From Linanthus parryae (lineage: Eukaryota > Streptophyta > Magnoliopsida > Ericales > Polemoniaceae), in the NCBI GenBank assembly GCA_023055425.1, contig JALGPY010000004.1, forward strand, positions 115,237,504 through 115,301,503: DNA of 64,000 nucleotides, given 5' to 3'. The notes under the pieces were generated by a model. The model saw only the letters and a program-made list of their open reading frames with translations, made no database searches and was not told the origin of the DNA. Position 1 is the stretch's first letter. The number at the start of each line of letters is the position of its first letter. The translations under genes and the position numbers were made by a program. Positions 38,498 to 47,975 of this stretch are shown here, piece by piece.

Positions 38498-41168
38498 TCT
38501 AGCAGTTATTCTATAATTCAGGAATCTTAGTTATAGTATTTACTAAACATTTGGAAATTAAGTACAACATGGGCTCTGGCCGGATAGTGGGGTTGTAAAA
38601 TGTGTTGGGAGTTGGGACACAACTGGAACCCTGCCAAAGCCCAAAGCATACACAATAAATCTGTCTTGAAGCCGAGTGATCATGTCTTGTCTTTATCACT
38701 TATCGGCCTTCCTTCAGGGTGTCATTTCAAATGACATGTGCTGTGTGAGAATTTGAAATTTTTAACAACTATAGGGGTTGGATTTGCTTGAAATGAAATC
38801 CAAGACCCTTATAGATTTGGTCCAAAATCCCCTCATATCCAAATTCACTCCTAAATCCATGGTCGAAACAGACCGTAAGTGGAAAGTACTGAAGCTTGAT
38901 CATACTGATAACAGTAAAAAGCCACTTTGGCCTATTTGAAACCCAAGATGATAGGATGATGGTTCATCGCACATAAAAAATTCAGCAAGCGATGGCAACA
39001 AGTTATTGGTGATTTTATCCATATTAAAATTCCACTGAAGTTGCCCTTAGTTATAGCAGCTTATCGAAAATTCATGACGTCACGCTAATAACGCAGAGAT
39101 GGTATAAAGCCTAAACATTGTGCAAGGGAAGGTCTCGAATTCACCGAGAAAAAAGGGATTGTCGTGAATTCACCCAAAAAAAGGGAAGGTCTCGAATTCA
39201 CCCACAAAAAGAAATGTCCCGTGTCATCTGCTTAGCAGGGAAATTTTGATGGAAAACATCTACGCACAAGAGTGTTCAACTCCCACTTACAATATGCATA
39301 AGCTCGAGTCATTATGCACACAAGTCACATGACAAGTAGATAAACTGAACTAACCCTGAAAAAAATACATCTTTTCGATTATTATCCTACTCACCGGGTG
39401 TGTTTGGTTTATTGGTTTACAGTTTAACCAAGTTCTGAAATGTGGATGGGATGAAGAGACAATAAACAAACTTCCAGAAGACACCATATATCATTTAGGA
39501 GCATTTCTCTTCTCATCTATATTTCAACCTTCTCTACATATTATTCCAAACTCCAGCAGATTAACTCAGAGTTTCCACTTACCATTTCTAATGCTATGAA
39601 GGGTTAATATTCAAATTGGCACGAACAAATGCATTTTTTTGTCCCCTGAACCAAAAACTGCCCGAGTTGATTCCGAACTCCAGCAGATTAACTAAAAGTT
39701 TCCACTTACCATTTCTTGGCTGTGAAGGTTATAATTCTAATTGGCACGAACAAATTATTATGGTAAAAAAAGCACCCCAAGTCATGCAAACAAGGCTATA
39801 AAGTTAGTGAAGTTGGAACTCACAAAATTGTCAAGATGGCTCTTGAGATTGTCATACGCCACAATCTGCTGCGTTCCAGCTGCAAAACCCCCATGAGCCA
39901 CAGCATTCTAGTATCCCGGGATTGGCAGAAGAAACAAATACGCTAAATCAGAGATACTATGAAACAATACTCAAATACCACTATAATGGTCTACAAATTT
40001 CATATAAAACTCTCTATATACAGTAAATAAAATTACCTTTCTGGGTCGGCCCATCGGCTTCCCACTAAGCTTCCTCGGCTTCTTCACTCCAGGCTTCCTT
40101 CCCCTCCGCTTACCCAACAACCCCGCAACCCCAACAGAAACCAAATTCCCACCCTCACCAGCCGCCACGGCATTCCTCGGCGGTCGCCCACGCGGCCTGC
40201 CCGTCGATTTAACGCGAGTAACCGCCGGAGACCCAGCAATTCCCAACCTACTCGGACGGCCTGGCTTCCTCTTGGGCCTGCCATTACCCTCCGGAACCAC
40301 TACCCCATTCGGATCAAAAGCCTGGCCCGGAACAGGGGCAGAGGCAGGGGCAGTGGTCACTGTCCCAACCGGCAACTGGTTGTTCTGGGTAGGGTGCCAC
40401 TGTCCCAGAGGCGCAACCTGCAATGAAGTCACACTCTGATTCGGGTTCGGGTTCGGGTTCGGGTTCAGGCTCACCGGCAAGTTCTTCGGTTTAGCAGGTC
40501 GTCCCGGTCCTCTCTTCACAGTGCTGGGTCCAGGTCCATCATCAAGCCCCAAAGAGGCAAAAACCTGCTCAGTCCCAACTGATTGAGTCGCGGGCCCATT
40601 GGGCTGGGCCTTGGGGGGACGGCCCGGCCCCCTTTTGGTCCCAGTAGACGCCGGAGTGAAATTACCGGATACGACGCCGTTCGGAGGCGGAGTGGGCGGA
40701 GGAGGAGCAGCAGACGAGAAGGGTACAGATCTGGACAGCATATACGAGTGCTTGACCATCACGAGTTGACCCGCCGTTTTGAGCCGCTTGAGGTGGTGAG
40801 TCAGCAAGGCCGAGTGGTTCCCCGGGAGATTCGAGAAAGCTGCCTCTATGTACTTTGCTATCGCCTTCTTGCTCGACCCGTTCGGGTCCTTCAACGCCGT
40901 AATCGCGGCCGTTATCATCTGTTTACACAAAGAAGGAAACCCTAATTCATTCAGCTCAATTCAAAGCAAAATCCAAAGTATTATGAGTTTTTTTTTTTTT
41001 TTTTACCTCGGTGTAGGTAGGGTGGGTCTGGACGGGGTTGGTGATGGAGGAGTACGGCGGAGGTGGTTGGGGAGCAAAGGTGTGTTGCTGAGGTAGATAC
41101 GTCTGAGGATTGGTCATCGGCGGCGGTAGATCGGTGACGGGAGGGAGATCCACTGAGAAGGGCTCCAT
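26327..41168 (-). CDS. Linker-histone/AT-hook chromatin protein, HON4/HMGA type, with a duplicated exon
   Basis: Exons on the minus strand: 41168-41007, 40918-40037, 39907-39824, 26687-26604, 26500-26327 (stop TAA). All introns are GT-AG phase 0, and all exon lengths are multiples of three (162, 882, 84, 84, 174 nt), giving 461 aa with all exons. Residues 1-54 are Pro/Gln-rich. An H15 (linker histone globular) domain follows (MITAAITALKDPNGSSKKAI...ALLTHHLKRLK, about 55-115). A basic region has about six AT-hook cores (for example KRGPGRPPK, KRGPGRPAK, KRKPGRPSR, RPRGRPPR, KRRGRKPG, KPMGRPRK). The C-terminus is a short helical segment with LGALQELEALA. Such proteins are nuclear and bind the minor groove of AT-rich DNA. 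Exons 3 and 4 are paralogous (14 of 28 residues identical); either or both can be spliced without breaking the frame. Intron 3 is 13.1 kb and full of transposons. It is unknown whether exon 3 joins exons 4-5 in transcripts. Confidence 0.88.
27945..28640. repeat. Tandem duplication, period ~350 bp
   Basis: The order TACATACT.CATT..AT.TGATTAAT, CCCTTGGATCATTTCT, AAGGGCCAA, CAATTTGGTCAATC, TTATATGGAT appears twice in direct orientation with moderate divergence. It is non-coding. Confidence 0.75.
28860..28994. repeat. Near-perfect 71-bp direct tandem duplication
   Basis: CAAAACCCACATAGAAACTC starts at 28860 and again at 28931. The copies are almost identical through CTCTCTCACTCAACA, so the duplication is recent. 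Confidence 0.92.
29488..29523. repeat. (GA)n microsatellite
   Basis: About 18 GA units. The sequence GAGCCCAGAAATTG occurs on both sides of it (29469 region and 29551 region). Confidence 0.95.
30455..30590. repeat. Dispersed repeat, copy 2 of 2
   Basis: Matches 24660-24800 in order and orientation (CCTGACCTTCCAGTTTT...CCCTACATGTTCTCAT). Type unknown. Confidence 0.5.
30717..31575. mobile_element. Probable TIR DNA element, type undetermined
   Basis: The left arm (TTTGCTGGACACATG...AAATGACACATGT...TTACTTTACCAA) is matched in inverse by the right arm (TTGGTAAAGTAGAGGGCACATGTGTCATT...CTGCAGCAAA) over about 65 bp. No target duplication was found, so the boundaries are approximate. Confidence 0.5.
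32841..34573 (+). mobile_element. Pack-MULE carrying an acyl-activating-enzyme gene fragment
   Basis: The 1733-bp element begins GGGTAAAAGACACTGACCAC and ends with the inverse of GGGTAAAAAGACACTAACCA. The TIRs are alike over ~75-80 bp. A perfect 9-bp duplication TAAATTAAA flanks it (32832-32840 and 34574-34582). Long TIRs plus a 9-bp duplication identify a Mutator-like element. No transposase is present, and the interior includes host gene sequence with its 5' UTR and start codon, the definition of a Pack-MULE. It sits in the large HON4-like intron, antisense to that gene. Confidence 0.92.
33848..34250 (+). pseudogene. Captured N-terminal fragment of an AMP-binding acyl-activating enzyme
   Basis: From the ATG at 33848 the frame reads as the N-terminus of a plant acyl-activating enzyme (peroxisomal AAE / benzoate-CoA ligase group): SIGFLERAATVYGNCTPLIY, then DVVSVVSPNTPSIYELHFAV and MAGAILNCINTRLEA. 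Near residue 98 (about 34140) ~10 residues expected in the family are missing and the frame shifts; matching sequence resumes in another frame (SKLVFVDYQSEEIV...PVFIDEDDE) to a stop at 34250. The ATP-binding P-loop, adenylation core and C-terminal domain are absent, so there is no enzyme activity. The intact parent gene must lie elsewhere in the genome. Confidence 0.9.
37000..37180. repeat. Two ~86-bp direct repeats
   Basis: GATACCGTTTAACATCTTC near 37008 and GATACCGTTAACATCTTC near 37098, each followed by TCTCTCTTATCTAACTAAT. Confidence 0.7.
38467..38493. repeat. (TA)n microsatellite
   Basis: About 13 TA units. Confidence 0.95.
39544..39756. repeat. 126-bp direct duplication downstream of HON4-like exon 3
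   Basis: TTCCAAACTCCAGCAGATTA (39544) recurs as TTCCGAACTCCAGCAGATTA (39670), followed in both copies by TTTCCACTTACCATTTCT and ATTGGCACGAACAAAT. Confidence 0.85.
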
Positions 41169-41400
41169 GGGCAGAGCACAAGCAGAGCAGATTTTTTCTA
41201 GAGCGAGAAAACGAGGGTTTTGTTTATTTTATTTCTTTTTGGAGAGGGGCAGAGATGAGGGGAGCGTTTTGTGGACTTTGGTCTTTTGGGTGTGATAGAA
41301 ATGAAAGGTCGCGGGTAGCGTGACTTCAGCTGTGTGGGCTGGACAGTTGCCTGACAACGGACCAGGGTGATAATCCACGTAATTTTGCTGGTCTGCTATT
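41169..41400 (-). promoter_or_regulatory. HON4-like gene 5' leader and proximal promoter
   Basis: This is sequence directly upstream of the start codon on the coding strand, CT-rich in its first 100 nt (GA-rich on plus). No confident TATA box or other element was placed. Confidence 0.35.
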
Positions 41401-41891
41401 TCTTGGTAATCTCAAAATAAATATTGATACTTATGTGAAATCTACTGTTAATACTTTTATTTTCAAGAAAAAAACATAAATGTAATTAAAAAGTAGTATT
41501 TCATTAATTTAAATTTTAAAAAATATCTATCATAAATTTAGTAGTAATGCCTATCTGTTCTTCTAACAGAATATATCTATTGTTCTCATTGATACCTCGT
41601 TGAATATTCGATTTTCGGTAAGCTTAAATATTTTTATAAAATTTGCAAAATAAAAAAGAGTTTTTACAATCTTTAGATTCAATGGAAGTTGGTCACTAGA
41701 AGGTACATACTTATACAAAGAAATTGAAGAAACAAGTAGGAAAATCTTTTTTAATACGAGAATAAATATTTTGCACTGATTGTTTTCAGGTATCTCACAG
41801 GTTAGTTTAAATAATATGATTTTAGTTATTTATTAAGATAATTGGAATTGTTTGGATGACATAGTTATTGTCTTTTGTAAAATTGGCTTCA
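41401..41891. other. AT-rich intergenic DNA
   Basis: No gene or element boundary recognised. Confidence 0.5.
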
Positions 41892-41934
41892 TTGGTGTGG
41901 AGGTGCAGAGAGAAGAGGCGTGCCCCTCTCCTCC

Positions 41935-41936
<2 letters not shown>

Positions 41937-41969
<33 letters not shown>
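41937..41969. repeat. Homopolymer run of 33 C
   Basis: An uninterrupted C run, followed by G and more C. On the minus strand it is a G33 tract able to form G-quadruplexes. An assembly artefact is possible. Confidence 0.9.
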
Positions 41970-41970
<1 letters not shown>

Positions 41971-42070
41971 CCCACCCTAAACTTTTCTTTAAACACTAGA
42001 ATACTCATATTCAAATAGCTCTTTTTTGGTTATTCCTTTATTGAATATATACATGTGCCTTCCCTCTAGT

Positions 42071-42143
42071 GAAATAAATTGTCTTGTGGTCTAGTGGATA
42101 AGACTTTAAGATTGTTAATCTTCTTACCTAAGTTCGATTCTTG
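42071..42143 (+). mobile_element. tRNA-like SINE head (degenerate)
   Basis: TTGTGGTCTAGTGGATAAGAC resembles a pol III A box and AAGTTCGATTC a B box. A second A-box-like GTCTAGTGGATGAGA follows ~120 bp later. The arms do not fold into a proper tRNA. Confidence 0.4.
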
Positions 42144-42443
42144 GCCCAAAATCTTTTCTGGACCCAAAAAAACTCCACCTAGTTCGTCTAGTGGATGAGA
42201 TTGTGGAATGTAAACCTTCTTATCTGATTTTTGCGGAAGTACCTCTTTTTGGAAAAAAAATTGCCACATATTTCATATACACAATTGTCATGTAGTTTTT
42301 CATGAATACACAAAGATACCAAGATACCACGGTATATATTACATTAGCCTAATTTTTTATTCATTAAAAATATGTACCCTTTTTTTACTCAAAAAAGTGT
42401 GCTCCCTATTCACCCAAATCTTGACTCCGCCACTGTTGGTGTG

Positions 42444-43053
42444 ACCTACTCGAGCATCGAGGTTTCAATAACTCATGATATCGTATGACACAATAAATCG
42501 TTGTACTAGTAGTTTTTGCCTTTAAAAAGGCGTACTGGTTTTGAAAAATTTGAAAGTTCACCAAATTTAACGTGTCATCTAGCAATTGATTTAATATTTT
42601 TGATACCCATGTCATTTGGTGCGGTTGTAGTGACACCCGGGTAGTATCTTCTTCTTACCCGACCAAGGGTTTTGGATTGGTGCTCGAGAATATACAGCCT
42701 TCTGTATTTTTTTTTATAACCCTAAAAACCAGACTTGCATTTAAAAAAAAACTCGCAAAAACAAAATCATCCGTACACAAACACATAATTGATAGTGGGG
42801 AGAGTGTGGGATTTAGGCTATGACACCATGATTTAAGAATTTCTCACAAACTATGACCCTTCAAATAAGGAGAGAAATTATTGGCTGCTTATGTCACTTT
42901 TCTTTAGCAAGTACTATTAAGAAAAAATTTATATGATGTATTGTAGCTCAAGTTTCCGAACTTTAAAAAAATTCAAAATAAATTTAACAGTTGCAATTTT
43001 TTATTGTAATTTTCTTTAATGTAATGTTGGTCGTGCTCTGAGAGCACGTGTTA
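42444..43053. other. AT-rich intergenic DNA
   Basis: No gene was found. It ends with a short palindrome CGTGCTCTGAGAGCACG (~43032-43048) just before the direct repeat below. Confidence 0.5.
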
Positions 43054-43220
43054 TCTATATATATAAAAGCAAGAAAATGCCGAGGAGTAATCTAGAAATG
43101 TCATTTGTCATTTAAAATCGCTCCTCCTAATTACACATGTTATGCCTATTTGGCTCTCAACCAATAATTGTCCGCCAAATCAGTTTATTTACTAAATAAA
43201 TTTGTCATATTGTCACCTTA

Positions 43221-44193
43221 GAGCATTTCCAATAGTTCTAATGATAGTTTAGTTTTATTTTAACGAGAAATTGACTTATGTATCTTAGCTAGTTATAAAA
43301 ATTATCAGTTGCTCGAACGGTACAACTACAAGTTACTAAACAAAAACCTTGAAATACTTAATTGAATGTTAATTAATATGCCAAATTGACTTGTGTACCA
43401 TTCAATAAAAGTACATAAAAAATATTAATTAATATGCTGTTGGTCGTTTAGGTAAACAAAAACCTTGAAATACTTATCCCTAATGACAATTCTGAATTTT
43501 TTGTACGAAATAGCAGGAGACTTTTAAGGAAGAGATGTGGAATAGTGAACTTATATTGTAGGAGATTTATCGAAAAGTAGGAGATGTGGTATCAAAACCC
43601 GTTAAAAACATTGAAAATGCAAAAACATTTCACGAGCAAGATCGCTAATAATAGCGAGTTGTTTAACTAGCGAAGTACCTAGACCGTTGGAGAGATTGTT
43701 TTTTAAACTAATCTATATTTTACATATAACTACCACTTACCTATGTCCATTGGACAGGGCCGACCCAAGGTTCCCGGGGGCCTAAAGCGAGTAAAAAATT
43801 TGAGGACTCTTTTTAAAGAAAAATATACAAAAAAGTAGTTTATTTTTTAAAAATAAATAATTTTTTAGACTTCTAATACTTGTGTGTAATATGTCGGGTT
43901 AATTTTTTAAAGAATATATAAACTTTAATTAATTTTCAATGATTGTACAACCATTTGATAAGTAAAAACTAAAATGTACACTTATGTCCTCAACAAGATT
44001 CGAACTTGGGTCAAGTTTGTGACAAAAATATAAACTATCACCACGCTGATAGAAAATTATTAGTAAAATTGCATCAAAATATGTAATTAAAGTTACTAGA
44101 GTTCTCTATAAAAAAAAATTAACGGGATCTCGCCGTGGCGGGGGCCTAAAGTGGCTGCCTTACTATAAGGTCGGCCCTGCCATTGGAGATGCT
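43221..44193. mobile_element. PIF/Harbinger-like element with TTA duplication
   Basis: The left end GAGCATTTCCAATAG is answered by the inverse of AGCATCTCCAATGG. TTA lies at 43218-43220 and 44194-44196. The empty site in copy B (CACCTTAGTCAGC) supports these borders. It contains a nested hAT; without that it is ~540 bp with no transposase. Confidence 0.7.
43755..44179. mobile_element. hAT element nested in the Harbinger-like element
   Basis: It begins CAGGGCCGACC and ends GGTCGGCCCTG. A perfect 8-bp duplication CCATTGGA lies at 43747-43754 and 44180-44187. At 425 bp it is non-autonomous. Confidence 0.9.
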
Positions 44194-44720
44194 TTAGTCA
44201 AAAACAATTAAAGATTCGTAACATGTGCAGTTAATACACATTAAGGTGTGTTGTTGTAAGCTATTTTTCATTAAATTATAAATCAATGTTTTGTTTGAGA
44301 AAAATTGTAAATCAATGCTCTGTTATTAATACAAACACAAACTAATTTCGCACCAAGTTGTTAATTAATTGTCTGTTTATTGTATTTCTCTCTCTATATA
44401 TATATATATATTTTTATGTATAAAAGCAGGAAAGTGCTGAGAAGTGCCATTTGTCATTTAAAATGGCGCCTCCTAATTACACATGTCATGCCTATATGGC
44501 TCTCAACCAATAATTGTCCGCCAAATCATCTTATTTACTAAACTAATTTTCCATATTGTCACCTTAGTCAGCAACAATTAAAGATTCATAACATGTGCAG
44601 CAGTTAATACACATTAAGGTGTGTTGTTGTAATCTATTTTGCATTAAATTGTAAATTAATGTTTTTTTGAGAAAAATTGTAAATCAATGTTCTGTTATTA
44701 ATACAAACACAAATTAATTT

Positions 44721-45626
44721 TGCACTGAGTTGTTAATCAATTGTTTGTTTATTCTTATTACAACTAATTACTTATAGACTTGTGGAACAATGTGAAATCT
44801 CCAGGAATATGTGTTCTCGACTTGCTTTTTTCCATTTTCAATGTCAAATGGAAAAAAAATTATCGATGATACATTCATTCTCTTTTTTCCCCTTGGACGG
44901 GATAGAGCTTACCGCGAATAGCCAAAGTTATGTCCAAAATTACGGGCACCTAAGACAATGGCCTTGATTTCTTTGCGCTTATCTGCCATCTGATAGTAGT
45001 TAAGTGCCATAGGAGCAATCGTTGATTTTAAAATGATATACAAAATGAATGATATATTTGACATGAACACATAAGAAAAAATGCATATTCTTTGTTACCT
45101 CTTGACCCCCAACTGATTCGATAAAGCAAATCGCTTTGAAAATCATGTAAGAAATACCGATTACTTCTAAACCCTCAACTAATTATGCACCAAGTTGTTA
45201 ATCAATTGTTTGTTTGTTCTTATTACAACAGATTACTTCTAGACTTGCGGAACAACCAGGAATATGTGTTCTCGACTTGCTCTTTTTTCATTTTCAATGT
45301 CAAATAGGAAAAAAAATGTCGATGATACATTTATTCTCGCTATTTTTTCCTTGGACCGAAAATAGATTACAGCGCGTGGACAAAGTTATGTCCAAAACTA
45401 CATGCAACTAAACAATGGTCTTGATTCCTTTGAGCTTATATGTCATCTCATAGTAGTTGAGCGCCATCAGAGCAATCGTTGATTTTAAAATGATATACAA
45501 AATGAATGATTTCTTTGACATGAACACATAAGAAAAAATGCATATTCTTTCTCATCTCTTGACCCCCAAGTGATTCGGTAAAGCAAATCGCTTTAAAGAT
45601 CATGTAAGAAAGACCGAGGGAAAAAA
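44721..45626. repeat. ~465-bp tandem direct repeat, two copies
   Basis: TGCACTGAGTTGTTAATCAA at 44721 recurs as TGCACCAAGTTGTTAATCAA at 45186. Both copies then share AATATGTGTTCTCGACTTGC, AAAGTTATGTCCAAAA, GAGCAATCGTTGATTTTAAA and AAGCAAATCGCTTT. Copies differ by substitutions and small indels. Neither strand gives a recognisable protein. Confidence 0.85.
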
Positions 45627-46091
45627 TATGAGTTTGTGAATTGTTTGTTCTTACTACACTAGGTTAGTTCTAAAAGTAAAATCTAAACCAAACTTTTAGA
45701 AGAAGAATAGGAAGATAGTGATGATAGTCAGGGAAACATGTTCAGTGACAAACATGACACCTCCATTTTTCACGACACTTTCTTTTTCATTTTACATTGA
45801 AAATGGAAAAACGGTAATTTTAATTTTTTCCTTCATGAGAAGGAATGTATGCTGAATTAGTTTTTTGACATAGTTAATTTTCAAATTATTCAAACTAATT
45901 AACACAAATTCTCTTTAAAATTTCTAAAAGATTATCATTTGGAGCTTTATATTTATGACTTACACAATTGCAAAACAGACCTTCATTGTCATTGACTATT
46001 TAACTATTCCTCTAATCTTTCTAATAATTAGGATAATTCTAATATGTCTACACCAGAAATAGTTAAAAAAATCATCTGTAAAGCACAAGAA
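45627..46091. other. AT-rich intergenic DNA
   Basis: No gene or repeat boundary recognised. Confidence 0.5.
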
Positions 46092-46126
46092 AAGAGCACC
46101 ACGTGCCATGCTCACGTGGTGCTCTT
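46092..46126. other. Perfect 14-bp stem-loop containing two CACGTG boxes
   Basis: The arm AAGAGCACCACGTG (46092-46105), loop CCATGCT and inverse arm CACGTGGTGCTCTT (46113-46126) pair without mismatch. Each arm carries a half of the G-box type CACGTG. It could be a transposon end or a chance palindrome. Confidence 0.75.
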
Positions 46127-46474
46127 GGAGAAAATAAAAATTCCTCAAGAAAAGGACATGAAAACTGAAGAAGTATAAATTTACGTCTACGTAAAAGTAT
46201 AAAATCAATGGCTACAAAAGCGGAATTTTAAAAAATCAGACAATGCATATGTAGTGCCCTCGAGCCTGGAGGTATGTCTTTGCAAAGTCTCTCCCACCGT
46301 ACTGTTTAAATTTCTATGGGGTGTCTTATGTTAGTTTTTTGAGAGAGATGTAAATGTTTAATTTCCAATGTCTACTATTATGCGTGGTGTGTTCAGTGTT
46401 GTGTTTTATAAATCTTGCTTCATATTTTGTATTTTTTGTTTAGAGAAATCATGGTTTTTTCTTATTGTGCTTTC
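46127..46474. other. Intergenic DNA next to the retroelement array
   Basis: T-rich sequence with no coding signal. It ends with CTTTC (46470-46474), the presumed target site of the LTR element that follows. Confidence 0.5.
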
Positions 46475-46615
46475 TGTTGGGTTTTTGTCTAGATTCTGCT
46501 GATTTGGAAATATTATGAAATTATTGTTTTTGGAAACTAGTAGAAATATGGAATCTACTAGTATTCCTAATTGGGTTATTTCCTAACAGTAATACAATTA
46601 GGATTACTTGGAGAG

Positions 46616-47215
46616 TGTGTACAAAGGAATCCTCGAGAGATACCTAAGTGTACACCTCAAGTAGAGAAGACGAACACGAAGAGTTGTAGGTGTGTGTAGG
46701 GAGAGAGTAAGCACTGATAACTGTGTGTGAGAGAGAGACAGTAGGCTATGTGTGTCTTGTCGTCTTATCGTTGTGTCGCAACGGGGAGCATAACGATCCT
46801 ATATATAGTGGGGAAGTGACCGTTGGGGGGGGGGGGTTAGTGCACCATAAATGGCGGCTTAATGGTAGAACCCCCAACGACACGTTCAACCGTATATATA
46901 GGAACCGTTACGCATCTGTCTGCAAGTATCGAAGACCGTTATGAGATCAGCCGCATTAATGGGACACGTAAGCCTAGGATCTCTCAGTCAGTTACCAGAG
47001 GTCGCGCGCGAGCTTGGTTGTCGCACGCGCGCAAAGGACCTTACTCTAGCCTCCAAACCACTAAGTCCCTACAAGTCCCGTGTTATGGTGCGCGGGGGAT
47101 CTGTCTCGTAGCCCCCACGGGGATCACCACGGGGGTGATCCGGTGTGGATGGAGCAGGTGTGCTGGATGGCTGCCACGTGGCGGTGATCCTTCTGTCTGG
47201 AAAGCACCATCTACA
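46616..47215 (-). repeat. Gypsy 3' LTR
   Basis: 600 bp, containing TATATATA motifs (~46800 and ~46892), a G12 run and CG-rich blocks. It matches 57281-57884. Confidence 0.93.
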
Positions 47216-47975
47216 TTAGCCCACTTTTTGCGCGTGAAGACACCTAGCCGGATAAACTTCAATGCGCAAAAACCAGTGCGCGCGTTGTTTCCACGCACCA
47301 ATTCAAATACACGCAAAATCAGCCCCCATGCGTGCCATAATGACCTAGGATCCCTAGAGTCGTGCCTTCTGTTCTATTACGATTTTAAGCGTGACGTCAG
47401 CATCGACCTGATTGCGCGATTCGGCGGTGACGGTTGCGATTAGACCACTGAAAGGACGCGACTCTTCAGCATTTTGAATAAATACTTCATGCCCTCCTTT
47501 GTTGCAGAGTATTGCTTCTCTATCTAAAGTGGATGTTTTCTGAGAGCCTTCGAGAGCAAATACAGATAATCAATCATCAGTTCTTTCTTGCCAACCGTCT
47601 TCTTCAACTTGCTTCGTCATCACAAGGTTAGCTTTGCTCAATTTTCATTAATGCTCTTCGTACCTTTTGAACTGTCTTGAATCTGAAAACCCAGAACTGT
47701 TTGAAATACGCCCAGAACTGTTTGAAATACGCCTTTGTTTAAAACTGCGGAAGAGGTTCCTTTTAAACCCTAAAAGATTGAAATGATTTTAAAACAATAA
47801 TCTTCTGAAATTTTGAGATTCTAAACCCAGAACTGACCCAGAACTGTTTATCTTCCTCTGGTTTCAAAACAAACCCAGAACTGCTTCTTTCAAAACAAAC
47901 CCAGAACTGCTTCCTGAATCTGAACTAAAGGTGGATAGATTTCTCCCCCCCCTTTTTTCTTGCTTCTTTATAGAG
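47216..47975 (+). other. Gypsy internal edge and leader of the antisense gene
   Basis: On the minus strand CAAAAAGTGGGCTAA just before the 3' LTR may serve as the polypurine tract. From ~47686 to 47920 the motif CCCAGAACTG recurs six times in what would be the 5' UTR of the PMD gene. Confidence 0.5.

Larger units (their letters stand above)
26688..39823. other. Giant (13.1 kb) intron of the HON4-like gene
   Basis: The donor is TTT|GTGAG at 39823 and the acceptor TTAG is at 26688 (minus strand). Inside are tandem and microsatellite repeats, a probable TIR element and a Pack-MULE with an acyl-activating-enzyme fragment. The rest is AT-rich sequence with only short frames of no family resemblance. 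Confidence 0.7.
41900..42435. mobile_element. hAT-like element with 8-bp TSD
   Basis: The right end is the inverse of CAGTGGCGGAGTCAAG, a standard plant hAT terminus. The left end GAGGTGCAGAGAGAAG is a diverged match. A perfect 8-bp duplication TTGGTGTG lies at 41892-41899 and 42436-42443. The interior holds a 33-C run and a tRNA-like SINE head. Confidence 0.6.
43054..44760. repeat. Tandem direct repeat, first copy interrupted by nested transposons
   Basis: Copy A is 43054-43220 joined to 44194-44388; copy B is 44389-44760. They share TATAAAAGC.GGAAA, GTCATTTGTCATTTAAAAT, CTCAACCAATAATTGTCCGC, GTCACCTTAG, AATTAAAGATTC and CATTAAGGTGTGTTGTTGTA. The starts (TCTATATATATAAAAGC) resemble plant Helitron 5' termini, but no CTRR-hairpin 3' end was established. 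Copy B keeps the unoccupied insertion site at 44564. Confidence 0.75.

Noticed and set aside
43054..46140. Full Helitron
   Set aside because: The TCTATATATATAAAAGC start is suggestive, but no hairpin followed by CTRR, no Rep/helicase sequence and no A/T insertion site could be established.
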